Below are positions 38,101 through 49,572 of a stretch of 64,000 nucleotides of DNA, piece after piece. The notes under the pieces were generated by a model. The model was given only the letters and a program-made list of their open reading frames with translations. It ran no database searches and was not told where the DNA came from. The stretch spans positions 525,969,303 through 526,033,302 of the forward strand of contig OY856409.1 in the NCBI GenBank assembly GCA_963693085.1. Reading direction: 5' to 3'. A program made the translations under genes and the position numbers. This DNA is from Alisma plantago-aquatica (taxonomy: Eukaryota; Streptophyta; Magnoliopsida; Alismatales; Alismataceae). Each line of letters begins with the position of its first letter. Positions within the stretch are counted from its first letter, which is position 1.

Positions 38101-40044
38101 TCCAAACTGTCTTGGGTTGACACCAAACGGTCTTGAGACCGTTTGGATGAGTTCCAAACGGTCTTGAGACCGTTTGCCCATCCAATATTTGGACTCTAGT
38201 GAAAATTCATCAAGGTTTGATCTATTGAGTTGATCATCACATCAATACTTAATTGCAATATGATTTGGTACCTTTGGACCTTTAATTGGTCAACTATACT
38301 TGACCCCAGACCTCTAAACGGTCTTGGGTGATCCCCAAACGGTCTTGAGACCGTTTGGGCTAATCAACCCAAAATCACTAATTAACTCATTGGAATTTCA
38401 GCACTGATTTCAATTAGGGTTTGCCCTATTGATTAGCCTTCAACTCATGACTCGTTTGGAATTAAGCCATCAAATTTGGTGAGTCATTAATCAACATTAT
38501 TATGAACAGTAATCCCAAACGGTCAATGCTTGGTCAACCATCTTAAATGGTCTTGAGACCGTTTTCCCAAAAAGGGCAAATTAAATAGATTGAAAATCAG
38601 AACTTAATTCAATTGGATTTGCTAATTGATTTGCTTATATCTCACAATTCCTTTGAAGTTAACCCCTCAATTTTTGTGGGTGATCAGCCTACATAATTAG
38701 GAACAGGATTCTCATATGGTCGTCGCTTGGTCAACTGGGCCAAACGGTATTGAAGACCGTTTGCCTCCATGCGATCCTGAAACCGTTTGCCAACCAAACG
38801 GTTGTGCAAACCGCATGGGCATTTGGTTAGGACCGTTTAGTAAAGTGGAAATCCGTAGATAAGCATAGGATTTAATGCCCTTATCTTCTACCTCAAGAAC
38901 AGTAGCAGTTCTTCACTATTTTTCTTGAAAGGATGCAAGGGAAGATAGGGAAGAAGAAGAACTAGCAACTATATGCATAGAAAAAGATGTATAATCAAAG
39001 CATAAGGTTTAGAGTTATAAAACCCGCCTAAAGATTGTTCCTTGAGCTCCAAGCTTCCAAGCTTCAGGTCTTTAATGGCGTCTTTGAGCTCCACAGGTCG
39101 TCCAAGGTGAATTCTCCAAGGAAAAGTTGAGAAGGAATGGCTAGAAAGATAAAGCTAGGTGAGCTAGCCATGAATTCAACCTTGAAATCGAGTTTCCTCC
39201 ATGAATTCAAGCAAAAGGGATGATCCAAACTTACCTTGAACTCCCTGGTCGTTCTCCTATGCTCCAGAGCTCTGCCTTAGTCAGTTTGAGCAAGGGGGAT
39301 TAGTGAGGGAATGAAAGAAACGTTCCTTTGCTTGCAAAGGAAGTGGTATTTATATTTTGGGTGAAAATTTCTCCATAAAGCTTCTACTTTATCCCATTTC
39401 TCATCTAAGTCCTTCCTTTCTTCTTTGCTCGTCCCTACCCATTATTTCTAAGGACAAACTCCTTCTAAGGTCAAGAATTGAAGGCAAAGAGGATCAACCC
39501 ATCACTAAAGCATACACATAAAAGGGCTATTATACATACACCTTGATTATTCAATCACAAAGGTGTTCTTTATTATATGATTATTCAAATGAAGTGCCCT
39601 CTTCATCATTTCTACTCTAAATGATGACAAAAGTTATAAAAGATATTTTAGATGATGTATTTTACAAGTTGCACCCCTTAAATTGGGTAAATTGCACTTT
39701 ACACCAATTTAGGGTTTTCAAGTACATGGGTTGCTTCCACAGCTGCACCTTGGTGCTCAAGCTTGGGAAATCCCTCAACTTCATCATAAACATCCTCATG
39801 ATGTCTCAACATCAGAGGAACTTCTCAACATGTGCAATTTGCAAGTTAATCCCTTAACTGGTTAATTTGCACATAGATCCCTGTATTACAAAACAATGCT
39901 ACAACTTTATATATAAAGGAGCAAAATTGAAATATATGTTTCTGGGGAACTTAATTACATGCCCAAAGTTAATCACAAGGATTTAATTACATATTTAGGC
40001 AAAACACCTAGGGTTAGTTCATAACCCAGGTCAGGGATGTTACA
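35111..40044 (-). repeat. 3' LTR of the gypsy element (4934 bp)
   Basis: Direct repeat of 44681-49567, reading the same way. It ends at the TTACA before the polypurine tract. Relative to the other LTR it has about three extra palindrome units at about 37315-37394 and lacks a unit found there at about 47849-47882. At 4.9 kb it is long for a gypsy LTR, though large LTRs are known in Tekay/Del elements. Confidence 0.95.
37292..38830. repeat. Palindromic minisatellite array in the 3' LTR
   Basis: About 20 full or partial copies of an imperfect palindrome with arms CCAAACGGTCT and AGACCGTTTGG around a 2-base centre (TG). In two clusters (37292-37395 and 37466-37620) the copies are spaced about 25-27 bp apart as a minisatellite; the others are scattered to 38830. 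Many copies are perfect over the core; changed copies often alter matching positions in both arms (for example GATC forms at about 37466). Confidence 0.95.
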
Positions 40045-40059
40045 AATTATCCACCCCTT
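40045..40059 (-). other. Polypurine tract of the gypsy element
   Basis: The minus strand reads AAGGGGTGGATAATT directly before the 3' LTR start TGTAACATCCC, the expected site for priming plus-strand synthesis. Confidence 0.85.
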
Positions 40060-40093
40060 ACAAGGATTTCGTCCCCGAAATCGATAAAACGTA

Positions 40094-40239
40094 TTAAGAG
40101 AAAAGGGTAGGGTATTTCCTTCTCATCTCATCCTCTAGTTCCCAAGTGTCTTCTTCAACACCACAGTGGTTCCAGAGGACTTTCACAAGGCTTAAATCTT
40201 TCTTCTTTAACTTTTTAATTCTGCTATCAAGGATTGACA
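40094..40239 (-). other. Chromodomain at the integrase C-terminus
   Basis: The last part of the open frame 40822-40094 reads GPVSILDSRIKKLKKKDL, then VLWNHCGVEEDTWELEDEM and RRKYPTLFS before the stop. The pattern of a K-rich loop, VLW, then EEDTWE is that of the plant chromovirus chromodomain, which in related elements directs integration to marked chromatin. It has no internal stop and ends the coding region 50 bp before the polypurine tract. Confidence 0.9.
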
Positions 40240-41392
40240 CTGGTCCTTCCTCATAAGATATATCATCATTCAATTCTACCTCCATAGGTTGTAGAACTGA
40301 CTCAGTGTCTGGGTGACATTTCTTTAGCATAGATATGTGAAACACAGGATGTAACCTCTGTAACTCTGGTGGCAGCTCTAGTTTATAGGCTACTTTTTCA
40401 ATCCGTTCAATGATTGGATAAGGCCCCATAAATCTAGGAGCTAACTTCCCTTTCTTTCCAAAACGAAGGACTCCTTTCCAAGGCGAGACTTTGAGATACA
40501 CTCTGTCTCCGACCTGGAACTCTAAGGGTCTACGACGCTTGTCAGCATAAGATTTCTGCCTATCTTGTGCAGTCTTAATCTGTTGTTGTATTACCTTAAT
40601 CTTTTCTGTAGTTTGCTGCACAAGATCAGGTCCTAACAAATGATGCTCACCAGTCTCATACCAACACAAGGGTGATCTACAACGTCTACCATACAAGGCT
40701 TCATAAGGTGCCATATCAATACTATGCTGATAGCTATTGTTATAGGCAAACTCTATCAAGCTTAGGTGTAGATCCCAACTTCCGGTAAACTGGAGAACAC
40801 ATGTTCTCAACAGGTCTTCCAAGGTCTGTATGGTCCTTTCTGACTGTCAATCAGTCTGTGGATGAAAGGCCGTACTAAACGTTAACTGGGTGCCTAAAGC
40901 ATTATGAAGTCATTCCCAAAAATGACTTGTAAACTGGGGACCTCTGTCAGAAACTATAGTGATAGGAACTCCGTGCAAATGCACTATCTCTTGAACATAC
41001 AACTGTGATAACCTTTCAGCAGAATAGGTTGTTTTTACAGGTAAGAAATGTGCTGTCTTAGTCAACCTATCTACAACTACCCAAATGGAATCATGTCCTT
41101 TGCTTGTCCTGGGTAGGCCAACAACAAAGTCCATGGTAACATGGTCCCACTTCCACTGTGGTATCGGTAAAGGTTGCATTGTTCCTACAGGCTTCTGGTG
41201 TTCAGCTTTAACTTGCTGACACACAGGACACCTCAGAACAAACTCTGAAATATCCTTCTTCATTCCAGGCCACCAATACATATCTTTCAGGTTTCGATAC
41301 ATCTTGGTGCTCCCTGGATGCATGGCATACATCGAAGAATGAGCTTCTTCCAGGACTAACTTCCTCAAGTTGTCCACGTCCGACACTATCAT
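40240..41392 (-). pseudogene. Gypsy integrase
   Basis: An H-x-C zinc-binding region (LRKLVLEEAHSSMYAMHPGS, then CPVCQQVK) precedes the catalytic core: WDHVTMDFVVGLPRT, IWVVVDRLTKTAHFLPVK, ITIVSDRGPQFTSHFWE, and the third acidic residue near SERTIQTLEDLLR. Two TGA codons break the core near 40906 and 40846. Downstream are KSYADKRRRPLEFQVGDRVY and LKVSPWKGVLRFGKKGKLAP with FMGPYPIIERI, the GPY/F module. The protein inserts cDNA into the genome in active relatives. Confidence 0.93.
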
Positions 41393-41440
41393 CCTCCCAT
41401 GATAACATGCTATTTGATCATCTAAGTCATGGAAACCATC

Positions 41441-42142
41441 TCATTTCTCACTACCATACTCCGATCTAATCTGCTGAACTACAGTATCACCTTGCTGTGC
41501 TTCCTTAATCTGCTCTCTAAGGGTAGGTTTAATGTGCATCTCAGCTAACAACCCGGCTAACAATGACACCTTCAATTGCACATTGTCTTGTCTCAAAGAG
41601 ATAAGCATATCTCTTCTAGAGCATACCAAAGAGTTTAGTTGTGCCCTTTCCATGGTTGATGTTGCTGATTTCCTACTCAAGGCATCAACAACCACATTAG
41701 CCTTTCCCGGATGGTAATCAATCGTACAATCGTAGTCCTTGATTAACTCCATCCAGCGACGTTGCCTCATGTTAAGCTCATGCTGAGAGAAGATATACTT
41801 AAGGTTCTTGTGATCTGTGAAAATCTGGAATGTCTCTCCGTAGAGATAATGCCTCCAGATTTTCAATGCATGAACCATGACAGCTAACTCTAGATCGTGT
41901 GTTGGATAATTCTCCTCGTGCTTCTTAAGCTGTCGGGAAGAAAAAGAAATTACTTGTTTATCCTGCATCAACACACACCCTAGTCCATTCTTAGAAGCAT
42001 CATAGAAAACTATATATCCTTTTCCTTGCTCAGGTAGCACAAGTATGGGTGCACTTGTCAACTTCTCCTTCAACAGTTGGAAGGATTGCTGACACTTATC
42101 ACTCCAAACAAAAGGAACATCTTTCCAGGTCAACTTAGTCAA
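41441..42142 (-). pseudogene. Gypsy RNase H domain
   Basis: [15 protein letters not shown] provides the first catalytic aspartate region, followed by [23 protein letters not shown] with the acidic residue, and [15 protein letters not shown], then [31 protein letters not shown], the usual end of the domain. It is 233 codons open in one piece, the best preserved part of pol. The domain removes RNA from the RNA-DNA hybrid. It is linked to the reverse transcriptase upstream and ends at a stop before integrase. Confidence 0.93.
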
Positions 42143-42324
42143 GGGTAAGGCTATGGAACTGAATTCTTAATGAACCTTCAATAATAGCCTGCTAACCCAA
42201 AGAAGCTTCGAATCTCTGTCGGCGTCTTCGGTTGTTCCCACTGTAGAACAGATTCTACCTTTGTAGGGTCAACACGAATTCCCGAGGCAGATATCACATG
42301 TCCAAGAAAAGATACCTCTGGCAG

Positions 42325-43020
42325 CTAGAACTCACACTTGCTAAACTTAGCATACAGCTTATGTTCTCTTAGCAAGGTCAAAGCTTGGCGAAGATGCTGC
42401 TCATGCTGCTGAGCATCCTTACTATAGATCAGAATGTCATCTATGAAGACGACAACACACTGATCAAGGAAGGGTCGAAAAACTCTATTCATGAGTTCCA
42501 TGAATGCAGCTGGTGCATTGGTTAGTCCAAACGACATAACCGTGAACTCATAGTGACCATATCTTGTCCTAAAGCAGACTTGGATATGTCACTATCCTTA
42601 ATACGGAGTTGATGATATCCAGACCTCAGGTCTATCTTTGAGAAAATGGTTGCACCATGCAACTGGTCAAAGAGATCATCAATCCTCGGCAGACGGTACT
42701 TATTCTTTATCGTTACTTTATTGAGTTGTCTATAATCAATGCACAACCGCATTGACCCATCTTTCTTTCTAACAAACAAAACCGGAGAACCCCATGGTGA
42801 AGTGCTTGGTCGGATAAAACCTTTCCCAAGTAACTCTTGAAGCTGTTTCTTGAGTTCTTCCATCTCAGCAGGCGCCATCCTATATGGTGTCTGGGCTATA
42901 GGTTTTGTGTCTGGGACCAAATTGATCTCAAAATCAATCTCCCGAGGTGGTGGTATACCTGGAAGTTCTTTAGGAAACACATCCTCGAATTCCCTGACTA
43001 TGGGAACTTCAGCAGGATTG
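42325..43020 (-). pseudogene. Gypsy reverse transcriptase, frameshifted
   Basis: Clear motifs in order: [72 protein letters not shown], then after a frame change near 42573 [20 protein letters not shown] and the catalytic [12 protein letters not shown] (F-x-D-D form). The next stretch keeps [11 protein letters not shown] but after a stop at about 42325. This is a full plant gypsy reverse transcriptase core with one frameshift and late stops. It copies the element RNA into cDNA in active relatives. Confidence 0.95.
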
Positions 43021-43099
43021 GAACTTTCTAAGGTATCCATCCCGAGGATTATATCATATCCTTGCATATCAAGTGGTATAAGGTCCACTTGAATGTGAT

Positions 43100-43361
43100 G
43101 ATCAGAAAAGAAGAGGATGCAGGGAGAACATACCTCCTACAAAACGGCAGACCCACTCAACGGAGTCTCCAACAACAAACTATCTTCCCTATGACTAATC
43201 GTCATATTGCAGTTACGAATCACTCTCCGAGTGATAAAAGAGTGCGTAGCACCCGGGTCAATCAGAACACATACAACACATGATGTAGACATATCAGAAT
43301 ATAAAAGTTCCATCTGACCTGCCACTACCCGTGGATTGACCACTGCATCAGGTGGGTTCAT
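43100..43361 (-). pseudogene. Gypsy aspartic protease region
   Basis: The frame contains VLIDPGATHSFITRRV, the retropepsin active-site region (D-x-G-A form), preceded by QMELLYSDM. It lies between the gag zinc knuckle and the reverse transcriptase, the normal position. The domain matures gag-pol by cleavage. The open frame 43361-43137 ends at a stop before the reverse transcriptase, while an adjoining stretch carries [18 protein letters not shown], the usual end of the protease region. Joined function is not expected in this copy. Confidence 0.85.
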
Positions 43362-43500
43362 AGCATAGAACCTTGTTGTCGCCTGGTGTTGAGGTGGTGC
43401 TGATGATCCAGCTTGAGACGCTTGTCCACGTCCTCGAGATGCTCCTTGAGATTGCCTTCTCTGAGATCACTGTTGACTCTGCCTCTGAGGTTGTGTCACA

Positions 43501-44547
43501 CTGACAGGCCTAGATCGGCAGTCCTTCATCAAGTGTCCCACCTTCCCACAGTTGTAGCAACTTCTTTCTAGTTGTTGTGGTCTTGGTGGTCCAGTAACTG
43601 ACATTGATGCAGAACTGTGAGTCTCTTATTGAGGTAGGCTTCGTCCCCTGCCTCTACTTGGTGACCACTGAGTTTGGGAACTTGATCTGGGTGGTGGAGG
43701 GTTAGGTACAGAGAATCTCGGTTTCTTGAAATCCCTAGATGAAGAACCCTGGAACTGTGGATATCTTTTCTGGGTTTGCCTCTTCTCAACCACAAATCTC
43801 TCTATCTTTCGGACTGACTCAAAGAAGGTAGAGAATCTCTCTCGGTTTTCTAAGGCATACACATGGGTTGATATATCAGCATTCAAACCCTTCTCGAATC
43901 TCCTGATTCTTTCCTCTTCTGTGGCAGCCATGTGCGGACAGAACCGTAGCAACTCCATGAACTTAGCTTCATACTCGCTAATGTTCATCATGCCCTGCCT
44001 CAATCTCTCAAACTGAGAGATCTTCTCATCTAGGAAGGTCTTTGGAAAAATATCTATTGATAAATTCCCGACGAAACTCTTCCCACGAGGACTCTATCCC
44101 AGGTCTCTTCTGCTCTTCCATGTTCCACCAGTGACCAGCACTGCCTTTGAGAAGATAGACAACATGTCTAACCTTCTCAGCCTCTGGGATATTAAGAATC
44201 CTGAAAGCCTTCTCCAACTATGTTAACCACAGATCAGCATTTGCGGGGTCGGCAGTCCCAAAGTACTCGGTAGCTCTGACACGACGAAGTCGCTCGAACG
44301 TCTTACCGATACCTTGTCCTTCAGGTTGGGTAGGTGCCCTAGGTGCAGGCATGGGCATCTTGTCAGTTATGTGTGTCATGGCAGTCATAAACTGCCCAAA
44401 CATCGTCTAAACTACTGGGTTACCCATATCAGCTGGGTCAAACTGGGGTGGTTCAGGTGCAGGCTGTTCTATTTCGGGAACCCTTGCACCGCCTCGAGGT
44501 GCACTATCACTACTCTCTGCCACGTACTCATCATGTGGCTCTGCCAT
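43501..44547 (-). pseudogene. Gypsy gag (capsid and zinc knuckle), with stops
   Basis: The ATG at 44547 opens an acidic leader (MAEPHDEYVAESS). The capsid region follows with ATEYFGTADPANADLWLT, VVYLLKGSAGHWWN, WEEFRREFINRYF and MNISEYEAKFMELLRFCPH, typical of the plant retrotransposon gag domain. A zinc knuckle CYNCGKVGHLMKDC lies at 43518-43559 (C-x2-C-x4-H-x4-C). In-frame TAG codons at 44407-44409 and 44218-44220, and a frame change near 44010, break it. In the family this protein packs the element RNA into particles in the cytoplasm. Identification is secure; the breaks make this copy non-functional. Confidence 0.92.
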
Positions 44548-44659
44548 CCTTATGTATCTTCTTCTCCTAAGGAGCAGAAGATTCTATTAGATAAGGAAGA
44601 GATACTAAGGATAGACTCGACATCCTAAGTCCTATGCCTCTGTAGACTCAGCGAACCAA

Positions 44660-44674
44660 GATGCGCTGATACCA
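44660..44674 (-). other. Primer-binding site, initiator-Met tRNA type
   Basis: Six bases inside the 5' LTR end, the minus strand reads TGGTATCAGCGCATC. Its first nine bases match the complement of the plant initiator methionine tRNA 3' end (TGGTATCAGAGC), with divergence after that. Confidence 0.85.
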
Positions 44675-46859
44675 CTTAATTGTGGGCTCTGATCTCCAAA
44701 CCACGATATAAACACGATTTAAACGTAGAGGAAGCGATTCGATTAGCAGCGGAATACCAAAAGTCAGCGGAAATTAAAACTTTTTGAGATAAAGCATTGA
44801 AACCATAAAACTCCCTTCATAAAAGGAGATAAACTGTTTACATCTCAGATAATTACTTCTTGAGTAATTATATACAACATGATACAAAATCTCAAGAACT
44901 CAAAACCAAAATCTCAGACCAAAAGACTCCAAGACCTGAGAGTACAAAGGACACATAGGACTGACTCTAACTACACCACATGGCAGGCTAAATCTCCACC
45001 TGAGATTTTACTGCTGCCCCTGGTGCTGCTGCTGCTGGGACTGGTCACCTGTAGACCTGTTCCTCCGTCCTCGACGTCCACCTAAAAAGTTGAAGTCTAC
45101 GGGGTGAGAAAATTTTACATAATTGTCCCAGCGAGAGTTATAACTCTCCGCCAGAAGCTTTATTATAGCACCTCAAAGAATAACTTAAACAGTAAAAGAA
45201 TCACAGTATTCAACATCAGATATAATAGTAAGCATGAGTTCAACAGTTATGAAATATGAAGACATTTGCACTATACAGTGTAACATCAATCAATCAACTC
45301 GTAGTTATCTCTAACAGGTGTGTTACATTGTGGATTATGTTTTTCAAACATTACTTTTATGCCCTGTGGAGATGAGGTTTACCACTCATACTCCAACCAA
45401 TCACTACTAAGTGCCTTGGTATCATACTAGGTCATCGAAAGAGCCGGATTCTCATGACCTTCACCTTCCTCAGTCAGTAAGAGGATTACTTGTAGGACAT
45501 CTCGTGCCTCTACTATAATAGCTTACCAGGGTAATCTGGTCCTTCGCTATTTTAGAGTTATAGTGGCGTTCTGTACTCTCTTCGTCATCAGGAGATTTCA
45601 TGTTTATCTTCCACTGATACGGATATCTGTGCTTTCTTCGTCATTAGGAGGTTTCATGTTTACCATCCACTGATACGGTATGGGATTGTAGTGAAGGATT
45701 GATGGATTACACATCTAAATCAAACACCTACACTAGGATGTAAGGTTCTACACATCCATATACCCCACATACTCAAAAGTATGTGATCCAGGAGTTCCCT
45801 TAGGAAAACCTGTTTCACCATCATTTGATCTCTGACAATGCTGGATCTATGATCAGGGCTCTACATTACACTTGATTAGTTAGGTACATTCAGTATTCTT
45901 TTAACATCATACATTGTTCTTCAAACAATAACATTAACATAACAGCTATGAAATGAGAATACTAAATGTAACAAGCATAACTCTCATCAATCATCATATC
46001 TCAATACATTCATCCAAAGTCATCTCTAAAGCATGACCTTGATGGTAATTATGGCTCTCACAGCCCATTTAATTCATAGGTTGCCATTGACAAGGCATCA
46101 AGATATTTTACTATTCATAAAGCTAACAACATGCTTTCAATGAATATAGCATCATCATCCATACCTGGATATGATCATCTTCATATCAACACCTGCAAGG
46201 TTAATTCAACTGATAAAAGCAATTCAAATCAAGCATTATACTTTCCACTCTTGCCATAAGAGCTAAGTTCCCTGATTCTCATCAATTAGGGTTTACTATT
46301 CACATTACATGCCATCACCCTAGAATTAGGGTTTATTATTCACATTATGGTGAATTGAGCTCATAGCATCATCATGTATAAAATCATCATCATTAATGCC
46401 CTCAAGTTAGGTTAAGATTCACTAATTATCATAATTAGGGTTTCCATGATCTCACATAGGTGGATCATACCCTAATCATGCACATTCATATATATATTGA
46501 AGGTATTTTACTTGGATTTCAACCATAATTGGGATTTTCTCTCTCCTCTTGCTCATAGGTGATGATTACATCACTCTAGATTAGGTTGGGTTAAATCCTT
46601 ATTGACTATCATAAGCAAAATCACCACTATCATGTGATTAGGGTTTGATTAGAACAAGGTATTACTCAATTGAACCCTTCAAGGGTATTTTGGTAAATTA
46701 CCCATTGATCGTCATCATGGGTCAATTCATTAATCACTTAGTCCCTTAATGTTCTAAGCTACCATTAGGGTTTAGATTAGATCACCATTGAACCAATTAC
46801 AACTTCAAGTGATTAAGTATAAACAACCTTGAAAACCTTCAAACGGTTTCAACCTTCAA

Positions 46860-48370
46860 CCACCAAACGGTCTTGAGACCGTTTGGGTGTGTTGACCGTT
46901 TGGGGAGAGTTGACTTTCAAACCATTTGAAGCTTATGCGGTTTGAAACCGTTTGATCTTAAATGATCTTGAGATCGATTGGTCCAAACGACCTTGAGATC
47001 ATTTGAGCCCAAACGGTCTTGAGACCGTTTGGCCCCAAACTGTCTTGAGACCGTTTGGCCTCAAATGGTCTTGAGACCGTTTGGATCCAAACGGTCTTGA
47101 GACCGTTTGGTCCAGATGGGCTCAAACCGTTTGGACCTCAAAAATGGATTAAAGGTTATAAACGATTGGGGTTTTCTATATTGAAGCCTTCAATTGGCCA
47201 AATCCTTGTTAGACACTTATCAATTGAGACAACTAGGGTTATCCTTAACTAATTGGTCACTCAATTGACCCTCAATTGATATCCAATTAGGGTTGGAGTT
47301 GGTTCAATTAAAGTCTATAAACATTCAACCATCAACACTCAACAATGTGAATCAAATCGAAGTTGATCCCATCAATTGACCTCCAATCGGGCTCAAACTT
47401 GGCCCAAACGGTCTTGGGATCGTTTGGATAACCTCCAAACGGTCTTGAGCCTTTTTCCCAAGAATTCATCAAAATCTAAGTTGATTTGATAGGGGTTGAA
47501 CCTTAATTAAGTCACAAATCAGCAATTTGATTATTTCAATAACCCATTGTAATTGGGCTCTCAATTGATCAAATTACCTTAACCCTAGACCTCCAAACTG
47601 TCTTGGGTTTACCCCAAACGGTCTGGAGACCGTTTGGATGAGTTCCAAACGGTCTTGAGACCGTTTGCCCATCCAATCTTTGGACTCTAGTGAAAATTCA
47701 TCAAGGTTTGATCTATTGAGTTGATCATCACATCAATACTTAATTGCAATATGATTTGGTACCTTTGGACCTTTAATTGGTCAACTTTACTTGACCCCAG
47801 ACCTCTAAACGGTCTTGGGTGATCCCCAAACGGTCTTGAGACCGTTTAGATGATTCCCCAAACGATCTTGAGACCGTTTGGGCTAATCAACCCAAAATCA
47901 CTAATTAACTCATTAGAATTTCAGCACTGATTTCAATTAGGGTTTGCCCTATTGATTAGCCTTCAACTCATGACTCGTTTGGAATTAAGCCATCAAATTT
48001 GGTGAGTCATTAATCAACATTAATATTAACAGTAATACCAAACGGTCAACGCTTGGTCAACCATCTTAAACGGTCTTGAGACCGTTTTCCCAAAAAGGGC
48101 AAATTAAATAGATTGAAAATCAGAACTTAATTCAATTGGATTTGCTAATTGATTTGATTATATCTCACGATTCCTTTGGAGTTAACCCCTCAATTTTTGT
48201 GGGTGATCAGCCTACATAATTAGGAACAGGATTCTCATATGGTCGTCGCTTGGTCAACTGGGCCAAACGGTCTTGAAGACCGTTTGCCTCCATGCGATCC
48301 TGAAACCGTTTGCCCACCAAACGGTTGTGCAAACCGCATGGGCAATTGGTTATGACCGTTTGGTAAAGTG
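46860..48370. repeat. Palindromic minisatellite array in the 5' LTR
   Basis: Same array as in the other LTR, with fewer units in the first cluster (a single unit at about 46863-46886 followed directly by GTGTGTTGACC) and one additional unit at about 47849-47882. It lies downstream of the TATA-like site in the direction of transcription. Confidence 0.95.
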
Positions 48371-48868
48371 GAAATCCGTAGATAAGAATAGGAATTAACG
48401 CCCTTATCTTCTACCTCAAGAACAGTAGCAGTTATTCACGATTTTGCTTGCAAGGATGCAAGGGAAGATAGGGAAGAAGAAGAACTAGCAACTATATGCA
48501 TAGAAAAAGATGTATAATCAAAGCATAAGGTTTAGAGTTATAAAACCCGCCTAAAGGTTGTTCCTTGAGCTCCAAGCTTCCAATATTCAGGTCTTTAATG
48601 GCGTCTTTGAGCTCCACAGGTCGGCCAAGGTGAATTCTCCAAGGAAAAGTTGGGAAGGAATGGCTAGAAAGATAAAGCTAGGTGAGCTAGCCATGAATTC
48701 AACCTTGAAATCGAGTTTCCTCCATGAATTCAAGAAAAAGGGATGATCCAAACTTACCTTGAACTCCTTGGTCGTTCTCTTATGCTCCAGAGATCTGCCT
48801 TAGTCGGTTTGAGCAAGGGGGATTAGTGAGGGAATGAAATAAACGTTCCTTTGCTTGCAAAGGAAGTG

Positions 48869-48877
48869 GTATTTATA
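48869..48877 (-). promoter_or_regulatory. Probable TATA box of the gypsy LTR
   Basis: TATAAATAC on the minus strand about 690 bp into the 5' LTR, with the same motif at 39346-39354 in the 3' LTR. It is followed by an imperfect inverted repeat TTTGCAAGCAAA. It is the best TATA match seen in that LTR; the start of transcription is inferred, not shown. Confidence 0.5.
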
Positions 48878-49572
48878 TTTTGGGTGAAAATTTCTCCATA
48901 AAGCTTCTACTTTATCCCATTTCTCATCTAAGTCCTTCCTTTCTTCTTTGCTCGTACCTACCCCTTATTTCTAAGGACAAACTCCTTCTAAGGTCAAGAA
49001 TTGAAGGCAAAGAGGATCAACCCATCACTAAAGCATACACATAAAAGGGCTATTATACATACCCCTTGATTATTCAATCACAAAGGTGTTCTTTATTATA
49101 TGATTATTCAAATGAAGTGCCCTCTTCATCATTTCTACTCTAAATGATGACAAAAGTTATAAAAGATATTTTAGATGATTTATTTTACAAGTTGCACCCC
49201 TCAAATTGGGTAAATTGCACTTTACACCAATTTAGGGTTTTCAAGTACAGGGGTTGCTTCCACAGCTGCACCTTGGTGCTCAAGCTTGGGAAATCCCTCA
49301 ACTTCATCATAAACATCCTCATGATGTCTCAACATCAGAGGAACTTCTCAACATGTGCAATTTTCATGTTAATCCCTTAACTGGGTAATTTGCACATAGA
49401 TCCCTGTATTACAAAACAATGCTACAACTGAATCTATAAAGGAGCAAAATTGAAATATATGTTTCTGAGGAACTTAATTACATGCCCAAAGTTAATCACA
49501 AGGATTTAATTACATATTTAGGAAAAAAACCTAGGGTTAGTTCATAACCCAGGTCAGGGATGTTACACATAG

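Larger units (their letters stand above)
35111..49567 (-). mobile_element. Ty3/gypsy chromovirus (Tekay/Del type), structurally complete
   Basis: Two near-identical LTRs (35111-40044 and 44681-49567) enclose 4636 bp of gag-pol on the minus strand. Both LTRs begin TGTGGG and end TTACA on the plus strand. A 5-bp target duplication CATAG flanks the element (35106-35110 and 49568-49572). A primer-binding site and a polypurine tract sit at the expected places. Integrase follows the reverse transcriptase, and a chromodomain closes the polyprotein, which marks a chromovirus. In the first roughly 650 bp of the LTRs I count about 12 substitutions, so insertion was fairly recent; even so gag-pol has several stops and frameshifts. 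Movement would need proteins from another copy. Confidence 0.95.
44681..49567 (-). repeat. 5' LTR of the gypsy element (4887 bp)
   Basis: The LTR upstream of gag in the direction of transcription. It starts (minus strand) at 49567 next to the target duplication and ends at 44681, beside the primer-binding site. It carries the presumed promoter and a palindrome array. Confidence 0.95.

Noticed and set aside
43062..44016. Plus-strand open frames across the gypsy gag-pol region
   Set aside because: They are shadows of the minus-strand coding frames, which show clear domain motifs.
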